The notes under the pieces: generated by a model
The model's input: only the letters and a program-made list of their open reading frames with translations
The model's database searches: none
What the model was told of the DNA's origin: nothing
Program-made: the position numbers and the translations under genes
NCBI RefSeq assembly: GCF_000802155.2
Contig: NZ_JQGJ02000001.1
Span: forward strand, 1 to 64,000
Length of the DNA: 64,000 nt
Direction of reading: 5' to 3'
From: Pseudomonas frederiksbergensis
Lineage (GTDB): Bacteria; Pseudomonadota; Gammaproteobacteria; Pseudomonadales; Pseudomonadaceae
Shown: piece after piece, positions 39,363-48,292 of the stretch
How positions within the stretch are numbered: the first letter of the stretch is position 1
Layout: each line of letters starts with the position of its first letter

Positions 39363-40271
39363 ATGCAAGACCTCAACGATCTTTATTACTTCGCCAAGGT
39401 GGTCGAGGCCGGCGGCTTCGCTGCGGCCGGCCGCCTGCTCGGCATCCCGAAGTCGCGGCTGTCACGGCGTATCGCCGAGCTGGAAGAACGTCTCAATGCT
39501 CGCCTGCTGCAACGTACGACCCGCCAGTTGAAGCTGACCGCAGTGGGCGAACGCTACCTGCGCCACTGCCAGGCGATGCTGCTGGAGGCGGAGATGGCCG
39601 ACGAGGCCGTGGCAAGCATGTCCAGCGAACCCCGTGGACGATTGCGGGTGTCGAGCCCGGTGGGACTGGCGCATCAGTTCCTGCCATCGATCATCGAAAC
39701 CTTCCTGGCTAAGTATCCGCAGGTCCAACTGGAGATGACGCTGCTCAACCGCCGGGTGGATCTGGTCAGCGAAGGCATCGACGTCGCGCTGCGCGTGCGG
39801 GACCTGGGGGACGAAGACCCACTCTTGATGACTCGCCGCTTGCGCCAGGCCCGGTTGATCATGGTCGCCAGCCCGGCCTTCACCCAGGGACGACGAATCG
39901 AAACCCCGGAAGATCTTCGGCAATTGCCGGTGCTGGGGGCATTGGAAGCGGATCGGCTGGTTCACCTGCGCCTGCTTGACAGCGATGGTCAAAGTACCGA
40001 GCTGACCCTGGAAGCACGCCTGGGCATCGATGATTTCATCGTGCGCCGCGCCTGCGCCCTCGCCGGCCTGGGCTTTACGCTGTTGCCAAGCATGTATTGC
40101 GAAGAGGAATTGCGTGACGGCAGATTAGTGGAGCTGTTGCCGGGTTGGTCGTCCCCCGATGGCTGGCTCTTGGCGGTTTATCCCCACCGACGGGGTATGC
40201 TGCCGGCGGTGCGCGCCTGGATCGATCACCTGGTAGCGGCATTCGAACAATGTGGAGATAAAACGCTATGA
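39363..40271 (+). CDS. LysR-family transcriptional regulator
   Basis: 302 residues: N-terminal winged HTH (about 3-62, 'FAAAGRLLGIPKSRLSRRIAE') and a periplasmic-binding-like effector domain (about 90-295, 'GRLRVSSPVGLAHQFLPSII'). It is transcribed away from azoR and therefore the likely regulator of azoR and itself, responding to electrophiles or quinones; that role is inference. It overlaps the downstream yjbR gene by 4 bp (ATGA). Confidence 0.93.
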   Translation: MQDLNDLYYFAKVVEAGGFAAAGRLLGIPKSRLSRRIAELEERLNARLLQRTTRQLKLTAVGERYLRHCQAMLLEAEMADEAVASMSSEPRGRLRVSSPVGLAHQFLPSIIETFLAKYPQVQLEMTLLNRRVDLVSEGIDVALRVRDLGDEDPLLMTRRLRQARLIMVASPAFTQGRRIETPEDLRQLPVLGALEADRLVHLRLLDSDGQSTELTLEARLGIDDFIVRRACALAGLGFTLLPSMYCEEELRDGRLVELLPGWSSPDGWLLAVYPHRRGMLPAVRAWIDHLVAAFEQCGDKTL

Positions 40272-40618
40272 GCTGGAGCGAAGAGGACGTCGCACGGTTT
40301 TGCCTGGGCTTGCCAGGGGCCAGGGAAGACTATAAATGGGGCGGCGTGCGGGTATTTTCCATCGCTGGAAACAAGATGTTCGCCTTGCAGGGACTGCGCG
40401 GCGACTCATTGGCGTTCAAGGTCGACAAGGACCTGTTTCTCGGCCATTGCGACCGGCCAGGCATTCACCCGGCACCCTATCTGGCGCGTGCACAGTGGAT
40501 CATCATGAACGTGCCCTACCCGCTGGGCGACGACGAATTGCGAGGGTTGCTGCAGCGCTCCCATCAACTGGTGGTCAGCAAACTGCCGAAGCGTACACAG
40601 GTTGGGTTGTTGCTGTAG
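40268..40618 (+). CDS. MmcQ/YjbR family protein
   Basis: 116 residues, single YjbR domain: 'FCLGLPGAREDYKWGGVRVFSI', 'MFALQG', 'SLAFKVDKDLF' and C-terminal 'LLQRSHQLVVSKLPKRTQ'. The fold is a double-wing DNA-binding-like one of unknown function. ATGA overlap with the LysR gene, so coexpressed with it. Ends 3 bp from the stop of the convergent DUF1294 gene. Confidence 0.88.
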   Translation: MSWSEEDVARFCLGLPGAREDYKWGGVRVFSIAGNKMFALQGLRGDSLAFKVDKDLFLGHCDRPGIHPAPYLARAQWIIMNVPYPLGDDELRGLLQRSHQLVVSKLPKRTQVGLLL

Positions 40619-40621
40619 CGC

Positions 40622-41044
40622 CTAGAACAACGCCAACAGATGCCCACCCAGGAACAACTGGTCAACCCAGAATCCCTGGTGCAACAACACGACAAACCAG
40701 AACACCACCTGGAACGTCACCTTGCGGGTCTTGTGGCGAAACACCTGTTGGGCCAGCAATGCTCCGGGCCAGCCACCGGCCAGCTCAACGGCGTGCAAGA
40801 CATTTTCCGGCGTGCGCCAAGCGTCGGATTGCGCCTTTCGCTTGTCGCTCCAGTAGAGCAGGAACGCCACGACACTGACGACGCCGTAAGCTGTCATTGG
40901 CACCCAGGACTCGCCTTGCAGCCCGAGCAGCAGCGAACCGGACAACGGCAAGGCGCACAGCAGCGCGAACACCCCCAGCTTGAGCCGCAGGTTCTGCACG
41001 GCTCCGCCAGTGTGACGCGCGCCGCGCCGGCCTGAATCGTTCAT
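40622..41044 (-). CDS. DUF1294 membrane protein
   Basis: 140 residues. The core '[20 protein letters not shown]' with '[14 protein letters not shown]' is the DUF1294 signature. Three to four hydrophobic segments, so an inner-membrane protein. In many genomes this domain is fused to a cold-shock domain; here that domain is absent. The start at 41044 overlaps the uppP stop (ATGA), so it is translated from the uppP transcript. Function unknown. Confidence 0.87.
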   Translation of the reverse strand: MNDSGRRGARHTGGAVQNLRLKLGVFALLCALPLSGSLLLGLQGESWVPMTAYGVVSVVAFLLYWSDKRKAQSDAWRTPENVLHAVELAGGWPGALLAQQVFRHKTRKVTFQVVFWFVVLLHQGFWVDQLFLGGHLLALF

Positions 41045-41871
41045 GGCTTGGCCGCAGTCCAGTCCACCCAACCAAATTGCCAGGTCGCCAGGATCAGCAG
41101 GCCGAACGCAATCCGATACCAGGCGAACACCGCATAGCTGTGGCTGGCGATGAAGCGCAGCAGGCCCTTGACCGCGATCATGGCGAAGATGAACGCGGTG
41201 ATGAAGCCTATGGCAAATACCGGGAAATCCGCCGGTACGAACAGCTCGCGGTATTTATAGCCGGAGTAAACCGCCGCGCCGACCATGGTCGGCATCGCCA
41301 GGAAAAACGAGAACTCCGTGGCGGTTTTGCGCGACAGGCCGAACAGCAGCCCGCCGATAATGGTTGCCCCGGAACGGGAGGTGCCAGGAATCATCGCGAT
41401 GCACTGGGCCAGGCCGACTTTCAGGGCATCCTTCCAAGTCATGTCATCCACACTCTCGGCGTGCACCCTGTGTTGGCGCTTCTCGGCCCAAAGCATCACC
41501 AAACCACCCACCACCAGCGCCGTGGCGACGGTGATCGCGTTGAACAGGTAATGGTGGATCCAGTCGGCAAGCAGCACGCCCAGTATCACGGCGGGGAAGA
41601 AGGCAATCAGCAGGTTGGCGGTGAAACGACGTGCGCCGGGCTGGGTAGGCAGGCCCAGCACCACCTCGAAAATCTTGCGCCGGAACTCCCAGACCACCGC
41701 CAGGATCGCGCCTAGTTGGATAATGATGTTGAATGCCATCGCACGCTCACCACCAAACCCAAGCAAGTCTGCGACGACGATCTGATGCCCCGTGCTGGAA
41801 ATCGGCAGGAATTCCGTCAAGCCTTCTACCACGCCAAGAATCAATGCCGAAAAGGCAGTCCACAAATCCAT
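41041..41871 (-). CDS. uppP: undecaprenyl-diphosphate phosphatase
   Basis: 276 residues, polytopic (about 7-8 helices). Two family motifs are visible: '[17 protein letters not shown]' (about 14-30; Glu pair and Ser) and '[17 protein letters not shown]' (about 165-181; Arg). It dephosphorylates undecaprenyl diphosphate to recycle the lipid carrier for peptidoglycan and polysaccharide synthesis, and confers bacitracin resistance. GGGGGATGA immediately precedes the ATG; a terminator-like hairpin ends at the same place (41881-41906). Confidence 0.95.
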   Translation of the reverse strand: MDLWTAFSALILGVVEGLTEFLPISSTGHQIVVADLLGFGGERAMAFNIIIQLGAILAVVWEFRRKIFEVVLGLPTQPGARRFTANLLIAFFPAVILGVLLADWIHHYLFNAITVATALVVGGLVMLWAEKRQHRVHAESVDDMTWKDALKVGLAQCIAMIPGTSRSGATIIGGLLFGLSRKTATEFSFFLAMPTMVGAAVYSGYKYRELFVPADFPVFAIGFITAFIFAMIAVKGLLRFIASHSYAVFAWYRIAFGLLILATWQFGWVDWTAAKP

Positions 41872-41880
41872 TCATCCCCC

Positions 41881-41906
41881 AAAAAAGGCCGGTCTATCCA
41901 GGCCTT
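41881..41906 (-). terminator. terminator-like hairpin in the uppP leader
   Basis: Minus strand: AAGGCC (41906-41901) pairs with GGCCTT (41890-41885) around a 10-nt loop, followed directly by TTTTTT (41886-41881) and then the uppP Shine-Dalgarno. There is no gene upstream on this strand within 235 bp for which it would be the natural terminator. Confidence 0.6.
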
Positions 41907-42141
41907 ATCTCTATTCAAACGTTACGCAGGTGCACGCAGCGGCTGCACGATAACCGCGACCTTGCAAAAAAACCAATGAAAAAACGGAACAGGCTCAGGT
42001 TTTGCGCTGCGGGGCCGAAATCCTATCAGACAAGCCCTGATAACGCTGCCGCGTTATGACCCAGGTCAATCACGCGTACCTGCCGAGCGTTAAAGTGCCG
42101 GCCGTCGTTAATGACAAGAATAAGAACCGGAGTGACAGCCT

Positions 42142-43776
42142 ATGAATAGCTTGCGCAGTGTATCGATCAGCCGACGCTTGTGGCTCATCCTGGTCGTGGC
42201 CATCGTGATGTTGTTCACGTTGGGCGCGTTTATGCTCAAGCAGATCCACACGGATCTGTATCAGGCCAAGGTGCAGAAGACCCAGCATGTGGTCCAGACC
42301 GCCAGCGGTGTGTTGAGCTACTACCATGGCCTGGAAACCGCCGGCACCCTGACCCGCGAGGCGGCGCAGAAGCAGGCCCTGAGCGCGGTGCGCGGGCTGC
42401 GCTATGACCAGAGCGACTACTTCTGGATCAATGACCTGACACCGGTCATGGTCATGCACCCGACCAACCCGAAACTCGAAGGCCAGAATCTCTCTGCCAT
42501 TCGCGACCCCAACGGTTACGCGCTGTTCAACGAAATGGTCGCCATCGCCAAGGCCAAGGGCGCCGGCATGATCAATTATCTCTGGCCCAAGCCGGGCGCC
42601 GAAGCCCCGGTCGGCAAGACCTCGTACGTCAAGCTGTTCGAACCCTGGGGTTGGATCATCGGCTCCGGCGTGTACGTGGATGACGTCCAGGCAGAGTTCC
42701 AGTCCCAGTTGATCAAGGCTTCGCTGATTGGCTTGGCGATTACCCTGGTCATGGGCCTGCTCCTGACGCTGATCGTGCGCAGCATCGTTCGCCCGCTTCA
42801 GGAGACCGTCAACGCCATGGCCAATATCGCCAGTGGCGAAAGCGACCTGACCAGGACCCTGGATACCCACGGCCAGGACGAAGTCACGCAATTGGCGCGA
42901 CACTTCAACGCATTCACCGCCAAGCTGCGGCAGGTGGTGAGCCAGTTGCAGGCCTCCGCCAGCGCCCTGGGACAATCGTCCAGCGAACTGGGCAACGACG
43001 CCGCCCAGGCCCAGCAACGCAGCCAGCAACAATCCCAACAAATGGAACTGGTGGCGACCGCGATCAACGAAGTCACCTATGGCGTGCAGGACGTGGCCAA
43101 GAATGCCGAGCATGCGGCCAGTGAAATGCGCGACGCCGAGTCCCAGGCCCAGCAAGGCCAGGTCAACATCGACGGCAGCTTGCAGCAGATCGACCGGCTC
43201 TCGCAGACCATCGACCAGGCGGTGGAAGTGATCCGCACCCTGGCCAGCGAAAGCACCCAGATCGGCAGCGTGCTGGAGGTGATTCGCTCCATCGCCGAGC
43301 AGACCAACCTGCTGGCACTCAACGCGGCGATCGAAGCTGCCCGCGCCGGCGAGCAGGGCCGTGGCTTTGCCGTGGTGGCCGACGAAGTGCGCCTGTTGGC
43401 CCAGCGCACCCAAAAATCCACCGCCGAAATCCAGGCCATGATCGAACGCCTGCAAAACCATTCCGAAGCCGCAGTGAAGGTCATCAGCGACAGCAGCCGC
43501 GCTTCCCAACTGACGATCGAGCAGGCCGGCCTTGCGGGCGCCAGTCTCAATGCCATCGGCCAGGCCTTGCGCAATCTCAACAGCCTGAACGCCTCTATCG
43601 CCAGTGCGACCCTGCAACAGGCCCATGTGGTGGAGGACATCAACCAGAACGTCACCCAGGCCGCCGGCCTGTCCCACAGCACCGCCGTGGCCGCCGAGCA
43701 ATCGAGCCTGGCCAGCGCGCGCCTCAAAGACCTGAGCGAACAGCTGAACGGGTTGCTCAAGCAGTTCCGGGTCTGA
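42142..43776 (+). CDS. methyl-accepting chemotaxis protein, sCache type
   Basis: 544 residues. TM1 at about 13-35. The periplasmic single-Cache domain (about 36-190) has '[20 protein letters not shown]' and '[12 protein letters not shown]'. TM2 at about 192-214, HAMP at about 215-268 ('[20 protein letters not shown]'), then the signalling coiled coil with hairpin tip '[20 protein letters not shown]'. No C-terminal CheR-tethering pentapeptide. sCache_2 receptors of this kind usually sense small organic acids; the ligand here is unknown. Followed by a long REP cruciform. Confidence 0.93.
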   Translation: MNSLRSVSISRRLWLILVVAIVMLFTLGAFMLKQIHTDLYQAKVQKTQHVVQTASGVLSYYHGLETAGTLTREAAQKQALSAVRGLRYDQSDYFWINDLTPVMVMHPTNPKLEGQNLSAIRDPNGYALFNEMVAIAKAKGAGMINYLWPKPGAEAPVGKTSYVKLFEPWGWIIGSGVYVDDVQAEFQSQLIKASLIGLAITLVMGLLLTLIVRSIVRPLQETVNAMANIASGESDLTRTLDTHGQDEVTQLARHFNAFTAKLRQVVSQLQASASALGQSSSELGNDAAQAQQRSQQQSQQMELVATAINEVTYGVQDVAKNAEHAASEMRDAESQAQQGQVNIDGSLQQIDRLSQTIDQAVEVIRTLASESTQIGSVLEVIRSIAEQTNLLALNAAIEAARAGEQGRGFAVVADEVRLLAQRTQKSTAEIQAMIERLQNHSEAAVKVISDSSRASQLTIEQAGLAGASLNAIGQALRNLNSLNASIASATLQQAHVVEDINQNVTQAAGLSHSTAVAAEQSSLASARLKDLSEQLNGLLKQFRV

Positions 43777-43787
43777 GAAGCACCCGG

Positions 43788-43869
43788 TGTGCGAGCCTGC
43801 TCGCGAAAACGGCGGGATATTCAGCACGGATGGACGCTGAAATCCCGCGTTCGCGAGCAGGCTCGCACA
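43788..43869. repeat. long REP cruciform
   Basis: Perfect 20-bp inverted arms (43788-43807 and 43850-43869, starting TGTGCGAGCCTGCTCGCG) enclose a second imperfect palindrome (CGGGAT...ATCCCG). This is a second Pseudomonas REP family, distinct from the TGTGGCGAGGG type. Its position 12 bp after the chemoreceptor stop suggests transcript 3'-end protection. Confidence 0.92.
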
Positions 43870-44015
43870 CATTGATTCGGTGCTTACCTCAGGTACGTTG
43901 CCTACGTTGACCCTCCTTGCTCGCAATGGCTCAGAACCTCCAGCGCGGAAATTGGAGGTCTGCGCCCCTTAGCGTTTACAATCCCCGCCCTCTCCGACTT
44001 CCCCAAGGAACCGCC

Positions 44016-44579
44016 ATGTCCGGGCTTGAACTGTTTGCCGCAGCCCTCGGCGTGATCGCTGTCTGGTTGACCGTCAAGCAGAACCCCTGGTGCTGGCCGA
44101 TCGGCCTGGTCATGGTGCTGTTGTACAGCTGGATTTTCTTCGAGGTGAAGTTGTACTCCGACATGTTGTTGCAGGTGGTCTATGCCGTCCTGCAACTGTA
44201 TGGCTGGTGGCAGTGGACCCGTGCCGGGCACGATCACGAGGGACGGCAGGTGACGCGCCTGGGCGCGCCGTCGGTGTGGCGCGGCCTGGCGATGGGTGCC
44301 GCGGGCAGCTTGATGCTGGGTGGGGCGATGGCCCACTGGACCGATGCCGCGCAACCCTGGCTTGACGCGGCGCTCACCGGGTTCAGCCTGGTTGCCCAGT
44401 GGTGGATGGCGCAGAAACGCGTGCAATGCTGGCCATTGTGGATCGTCCTCGACGTGATTTTTGTCGGTCTGTTCATCTATAAAGACCTGTACCTGACTGC
44501 AGCACTCTATGCCCTTTTTACCCTGCTGGCGGTGCAAGGCTGGCGAGAATGGCGCGCCGACCCGGCCCTGCGCGCATGA
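44016..44579 (+). CDS. pnuC: nicotinamide riboside transporter
   Basis: 187 residues, about seven hydrophobic helices rich in Trp. 'VKQNPWCWPIGLVMVLLYSW', 'LLQVVYAVLQLYGWWQWTR' and 'QCWPLWIVLDVIFVGLF' are PnuC signature segments (WxxWxx ligand region). It takes up nicotinamide riboside by facilitated diffusion, trapped by phosphorylation. Start at 44016 with AAGGAA. It overlaps the kinase gene by ATGA. I looked for a TPP riboswitch (which marks thiamine-type Pnu proteins) and saw none. Confidence 0.92.
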   Translation: MSGLELFAAALGVIAVWLTVKQNPWCWPIGLVMVLLYSWIFFEVKLYSDMLLQVVYAVLQLYGWWQWTRAGHDHEGRQVTRLGAPSVWRGLAMGAAGSLMLGGAMAHWTDAAQPWLDAALTGFSLVAQWWMAQKRVQCWPLWIVLDVIFVGLFIYKDLYLTAALYALFTLLAVQGWREWRADPALRA

Positions 44580-45100
44580 AAGTGGTGGTGCTGACCGGTC
44601 CGGAATCCAGCGGCAAGAGCTGGTTGGCGGCCCAGTTGCAGGCGCACTTCGGTGGCGTGCGGGTCGATGAATACGTGCGCCATTTCATGGAGCAGACCCA
44701 GCGCGATACCTCCCTGGCAGATATTTCCGATATCGCCGTCGGTCAATTGGCCTGGGAAGACGCCGCGCGGACACGGCAGCCGGACTTGCTGATCCTCGAC
44801 ACTCACTTGTTGAGCAATATCCTCTGGAGCCAGACCTTGTTCGGCGACTGCCCGGCCTGGCTCGAACCAGCCTTGCTGGCGCGCCATTACGATTTGCACC
44901 TGCTGCTCAGCCCCGAGCGGGTCGAATGGGTCGGCGATGGCCTGCGTTGTCAGCCTGCGCTCGCCGAACGGGTGGTTTTTTTCGAAGCCATCGAAGACTG
45001 GCTGGTTCGCCACCGGCAGCCCTTGGTCAAAATCGAGGGTGATTGGGCGCAGCGTCGCGAGCTCGTTTTTACCGCAGTCGCCCGGCTGCTCCAGGCGTAA
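44576..45100 (+). CDS. NadR-like nicotinamide riboside kinase (AAA ATPase)
   Basis: 174 residues: P-loop 'LTGPESSGKSWLA' (about 6-18), 'VDEYVRHFM', 'LLILDTHLLSNILWSQ' and 'LHLLLSPERVEWVGDGLR' match the C-terminal ribosylnicotinamide kinase domain of NadR without its DNA-binding and adenylyltransferase parts. It would phosphorylate nicotinamide riboside to NMN using ATP. Coupled to pnuC by a 4-bp overlap, making an uptake-and-trap pair for NAD salvage. Confidence 0.92.
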   Translation: MKVVVLTGPESSGKSWLAAQLQAHFGGVRVDEYVRHFMEQTQRDTSLADISDIAVGQLAWEDAARTRQPDLLILDTHLLSNILWSQTLFGDCPAWLEPALLARHYDLHLLLSPERVEWVGDGLRCQPALAERVVFFEAIEDWLVRHRQPLVKIEGDWAQRRELVFTAVARLLQA

Positions 45101-45336
45101 TGTCTCAACCCTGAAACATCGCGCCCTCGCCAAACCCGGATCCAATAACGCTTCACCTCATTTGGCCCGCTGACTGTCAAGTCATTGAAACACCTTCCCC
45201 AGACCCTGGATCCAGAGGCATACAGCGGCGGATGGCCCGTCGCCACCCGCCAGGCTTGTCTCACTTATGAAACAGGTCATGCACCGTCGACCCGCTGCGT
45301 TTTGCAACCGCTTGAAACAAAAGGTTTTTTCAAATG

Positions 45337-45352
45337 CGGCACAACACCTGCT
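45337..45352 (+). promoter_or_regulatory. sigma-54 (-24/-12) promoter candidate for fapA
   Basis: CGGCACAACACCTGCT has the invariant GG and GC with the correct 10-bp separation and matches TGGCAC-N5-TTGCT at 14 of 16 scored or free positions. It lies 57 bp upstream of fapA, in the 308-bp gene-free region 45101-45408. A GAFTGA-type activator gene sits at the other end of the fap operon. Confidence 0.6.
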
Positions 45353-45408
45353 CTTCCCCTTCGCAACGCTGACTAGGGCCAGCGTCCAGTGAAGAAGGAA
45401 ACAATGTC

Positions 45409-45855
45409 ATGGGGACTTTCCACGCAAGCGTAACCTGCCTGTTGATCGGCTGCGCCGCCAGCGCGACGCTCAGTCTGCCGGCCCAGGCCGAGGGCAACGG
45501 TGTCATCGTACTCAACCGCGACGTGCAACCCGTCCACATCGGTCGCAACGGCGGTAAAGACCCCTACCCGACCACCGTCAATGCCAATCCATCCGATCGG
45601 ATCAACCAGGCAACCGCGAGCACTGAGCTCAGCGACGGCGAGTTCGCCGGCGTTGCCAGCGGCTCGACGATCCGCAACACCGTCACGCCCAACACCACAG
45701 GCATGCAGGGCCTCAATGTCGTGACCAACCCCAACGGCATGCCGGGCATGCGCGCCGGGCATAGCGGCGGTAGCGGCGGCGCCATCTCCGGCACCATCAA
45801 CCGCTCGCTGAGTTCCGGCCTCGCCCCATTGGGCCGGTTGGCGGGAGGACAGTGA
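45409..45855 (+). CDS. fapA: Fap amyloid system protein FapA
   Basis: 148 residues with a Sec signal (about 1-26, 'TCLLIGCAASATLSLPAQAE'). The mature part is short, Gly/Asn/Thr-rich and lacks cysteines. First gene of the fap operon; in P. fluorescens and P. aeruginosa FapA is a periplasmic chaperone-like protein that influences the FapB/FapC ratio in fibres. GAAGGAA precedes the ATG. FapB follows one base after the stop. Confidence 0.88.
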   Translation: MGTFHASVTCLLIGCAASATLSLPAQAEGNGVIVLNRDVQPVHIGRNGGKDPYPTTVNANPSDRINQATASTELSDGEFAGVASGSTIRNTVTPNTTGMQGLNVVTNPNGMPGMRAGHSGGSGGAISGTINRSLSSGLAPLGRLAGGQ

Positions 45856-45856
45856 G

Positions 45857-46435
45857 ATGAATTCGACCTGGCTCATGATCGCCCTGCTCGGCTCATCCAC
45901 CGTGCTCGCCGATCCAGGCGTGGCAGTGAGCAGCCATTCGGATCTGCAGAATTCCGGCAGTCGCTATAGCGGCAATCTCAACGTCAACCAGGCGGCCGGG
46001 GACCAGATCCAGCAGACCAACACCCGCGCCATCGCCATCGGCACCGACGCCCAGGCGACCACCGTGGTGCGGCAACGCCTCGACACGCCAGCCAACCCGT
46101 CCATGAACGCCAGCGCGCGCATCGGCGGCAGCTCATTCACCAACGGCAACGGCGTGCTGGGCGTCAACCAGTCCGCTGGCGCCAACAACCAGATGGCCAA
46201 TGTCATGCGAGTGGGCATCAGTGCTCAACCGCAAAGCATGGATGACAGCGCCCTTTCCCAACAGAACGTGGCGCTGGTACCGAACTCCGGAGCAACTGAC
46301 ACCCCAACCGGCAGTCGCCAGGTCGCCACGAGCGACCAGGCCTTCACCGGCAGCCGTGGGGTAATCCAGGTGAACCAGAGTGCCGGGGTGGGGAACCGCA
46401 TGGCCAACACCCTGAGCATCCGGGTCGCTGATTGA
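45857..46435 (+). CDS. fapB: minor amyloid subunit / nucleator FapB
   Basis: 192 residues, signal peptide about 1-18. It carries amyloid-type imperfect repeats with N-Q-x-A-G cores: 'LNVNQAAGDQIQQTNTRAIA', 'LGVNQSAGANNQMANVMRV' and 'IQVNQSAGVGNRMANTLSI'. No cysteine. It is the minor fibre component and putative nucleator, homologous to FapC. GGGAGGA lies upstream of the ATG at 45857. Confidence 0.93.
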   Translation: MNSTWLMIALLGSSTVLADPGVAVSSHSDLQNSGSRYSGNLNVNQAAGDQIQQTNTRAIAIGTDAQATTVVRQRLDTPANPSMNASARIGGSSFTNGNGVLGVNQSAGANNQMANVMRVGISAQPQSMDDSALSQQNVALVPNSGATDTPTGSRQVATSDQAFTGSRGVIQVNQSAGVGNRMANTLSIRVAD

Positions 46436-46508
46436 CCCGGCGCAGTAGATAAACGCAGCACATAAGAAAGTACCGACACTTAACCAACGACACGCAAGGA
46501 GAAACACC

Positions 46509-47480
46509 ATGAAACCAACAATGGCGCTCAAACCATTGGTTTTCGCTCTCGCCGCTGTCATGGCAATGGCTGCACAGGCTGACGGAAGAGGTAACGGTCA
46601 TGGCAACGGCCATGGCAACCATGGTCCCCAAGGGCCGACGCTGGAACAACTGCTCTCCATCAGCGCCGGCGCTGGGGCTACGGTGCTGGATGTGCAGAAC
46701 AGCGACGGCAACGTAGTGACCAACCAGGCGACCCGAAACACCGCCGAGGCCGCTGACTCCCTCAATGGCAGCAACGGCAACATGGGCGCCAACATCGCCG
46801 CCGGCGATGGCAACCAGCAGGACAATGCCGCCGCACTGGCCACCGCCGATGAAAGCTTCATCTTCGGTAATGCGGTGGCCGCATCCAGCGCCACCCAGGT
46901 CAATAACAACAACTATGTGAAAAACAATTCAACGCAAAACAACGCCTCGCTCACCAACGCGGGCAACAACGGCTCCGGCAACATCGGCATCAACGTGACC
47001 GCCGGCAACTTCAACCAACAGAAAAACAACCTGGCCATCGCGGTGTCCGGCGGCCGGGTCGCCCAGGCCGCAGCGGCGGCTGACCAGTCTTCCACCGGCC
47101 TGGTGGTCGACAACAAGGGCGTGAAGAAGGACGAGGTCGTTACCCTCACCAGTTCCTATGAGGCTTCCGGCACCTTCAAGGCCAAAGGCAACGGCACCGT
47201 CGAAGACGACGGCGGCTGGGGCAACAAGGGCGGCTATGGTGGTGGTCACGACGATGACAAGTTCAAGTTCTCCGCCGTGGGGACCTTCGAACTGGCCGGC
47301 AGCAACACCCAGCAAGTGTTGACCCGCGACGGTTGGAAGAACCCTGTGTACAACAACGCCACCATGAGCAACTCCATGAACGGCTTCTCCGGCAACGGCG
47401 GCGCCAACGTGTCGGCGGGCGTGGGCAATCAGCAGAGCAACTCGCTGTCGATTGCTGCCGGCTGCAAGGCCTGCATGTAA
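46509..47480 (+). CDS. fapC: major functional amyloid subunit FapC
   Basis: 323 residues. Signal peptide (about 1-24); Gly/Asn/His N-terminus ('GNGHGNGHGNHG'). Three amyloid repeats: R1 'GNMGANIAAGDGNQQDNAAA', R2 'GNIGINVTAGNFNQQKNNLA' and R3 'GNGGANVSAGVGNQQSNSLS'. They are separated by a short linker and by a longer, Lys/Gly/Asp-rich linker (about residues 198-265). It ends with the FapC C-terminal CxxC motif (CKAC). It polymerises outside the cell into biofilm fibres. AAGGAG precedes the ATG. A strong hairpin after the stop separates it from fapD. Confidence 0.96.
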   Translation: MKPTMALKPLVFALAAVMAMAAQADGRGNGHGNGHGNHGPQGPTLEQLLSISAGAGATVLDVQNSDGNVVTNQATRNTAEAADSLNGSNGNMGANIAAGDGNQQDNAAALATADESFIFGNAVAASSATQVNNNNYVKNNSTQNNASLTNAGNNGSGNIGINVTAGNFNQQKNNLAIAVSGGRVAQAAAAADQSSTGLVVDNKGVKKDEVVTLTSSYEASGTFKAKGNGTVEDDGGWGNKGGYGGGHDDDKFKFSAVGTFELAGSNTQQVLTRDGWKNPVYNNATMSNSMNGFSGNGGANVSAGVGNQQSNSLSIAAGCKACM

Positions 47481-47528
47481 AAAGCTTCCCCGTGGGAGCG
47501 GGCCCTACTCGTTCCCACGGGGGCTTTT
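47481..47528 (+). terminator. intra-operon hairpin between fapC and fapD
   Basis: CCCCGTGGGA (47488-47497) pairs with TCCCACGGGG (47513-47522), flanked by AAAGC/GCTTT, and is followed by CTTTT. This could be a leaky terminator or a 3' stabiliser yielding more fapC than fapDEF message. Confidence 0.7.
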
Positions 47529-47554
47529 CCGGATTTCCACTAGGCGTATCGATC

Positions 47555-48235
47555 ATGCGAGCGAAAGCGCTTTGCCTGTGTCTGTGCTTTGCCTGCGCAA
47601 GTGAGGCAGCACAAATGCCCGTTGCCGCCCTGCCTGGCGGCATGCTCGTCTACAAACCGGTGCAAAGCGTGCGCGAACGCAAGTTCAGCGACATCGTCGA
47701 GCAGAAGACCGATTTCAGTTGCGGTGCCGCCGCGCTGGCCACCGTGTTACGCCAGGCCTATTGGCTTGACGTCGATGAAGAGCAGGTGATCAAGGGCATG
47801 CTGGTCAACGCCGACCAGGACTTGGTCCGCACCCAGGGTTTTTCCATGCTGGACATGAAGCGCTATGTGGAAACCATCGGCATGCGCGCCCGTGGTTATC
47901 GCATACCGCCGGAGAAACTCGCCGCAGTGACGATCCCCGTCGTGGTCCTGATGGACATACGCGGCTACAAGCATTTCGTCGTGCTGCAGCGATCGGACAA
48001 GCAATGGGTCTACATCGCCGACCCGGTGCTGGGACATAAACGCTACGCCCAGGACGAATTCACCAAAGGCTGGAACGGCATCGTCTTCGCCATCGTCGGC
48101 CCTGGCTATGACAAGGCCAACGCCTTGCGCAGCCCACCGCAGCCGCTGACGGCACGCAACCAGCTGGACGGCTTCAATCCGGTCAAGGATGCGGAACTGA
48201 TGGATTTCGGCTTCATCCAGAGCGACTTTTTCTAA
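47555..48235 (+). CDS. fapD: FapD, C39-like cysteine peptidase
   Basis: 226 residues with a signal peptide (about 1-19). C39 peptidase fold: catalytic Cys in 'QKTDFSCGAAALATVL' (about residue 55), His in 'RGYKHFVVL' (about 137) and Asp in 'YIADPVLG'. It acts in the periplasm on other Fap proteins; FapF is a suspected substrate in the family. All three catalytic residues are present, so it should be active. The start is the ATG at 47555, which gives the signal peptide. Confidence 0.92.
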   Translation: MRAKALCLCLCFACASEAAQMPVAALPGGMLVYKPVQSVRERKFSDIVEQKTDFSCGAAALATVLRQAYWLDVDEEQVIKGMLVNADQDLVRTQGFSMLDMKRYVETIGMRARGYRIPPEKLAAVTIPVVVLMDIRGYKHFVVLQRSDKQWVYIADPVLGHKRYAQDEFTKGWNGIVFAIVGPGYDKANALRSPPQPLTARNQLDGFNPVKDAELMDFGFIQSDFF

Positions 48236-48292
48236 GCGCCGCACAACTGCCAAGAAAAATACAAAAGGAGCAGGATGCTCCGGGAGCGACAC

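Noticed and set aside
42142..43776. Chemoreceptor as partner of the CheB/CheR pair at 10-11.4 kb
   Set aside because: It is 31 kb away, in its own transcription unit, and CheB/CheR are coupled to a kinase; there is no sequence evidence for a link.
43876..44015. TPP or other riboswitch upstream of pnuC
   Set aside because: No thi-box or other recognised core. Only a 7-bp hairpin (43936-43942 with 43953-43959) is seen.
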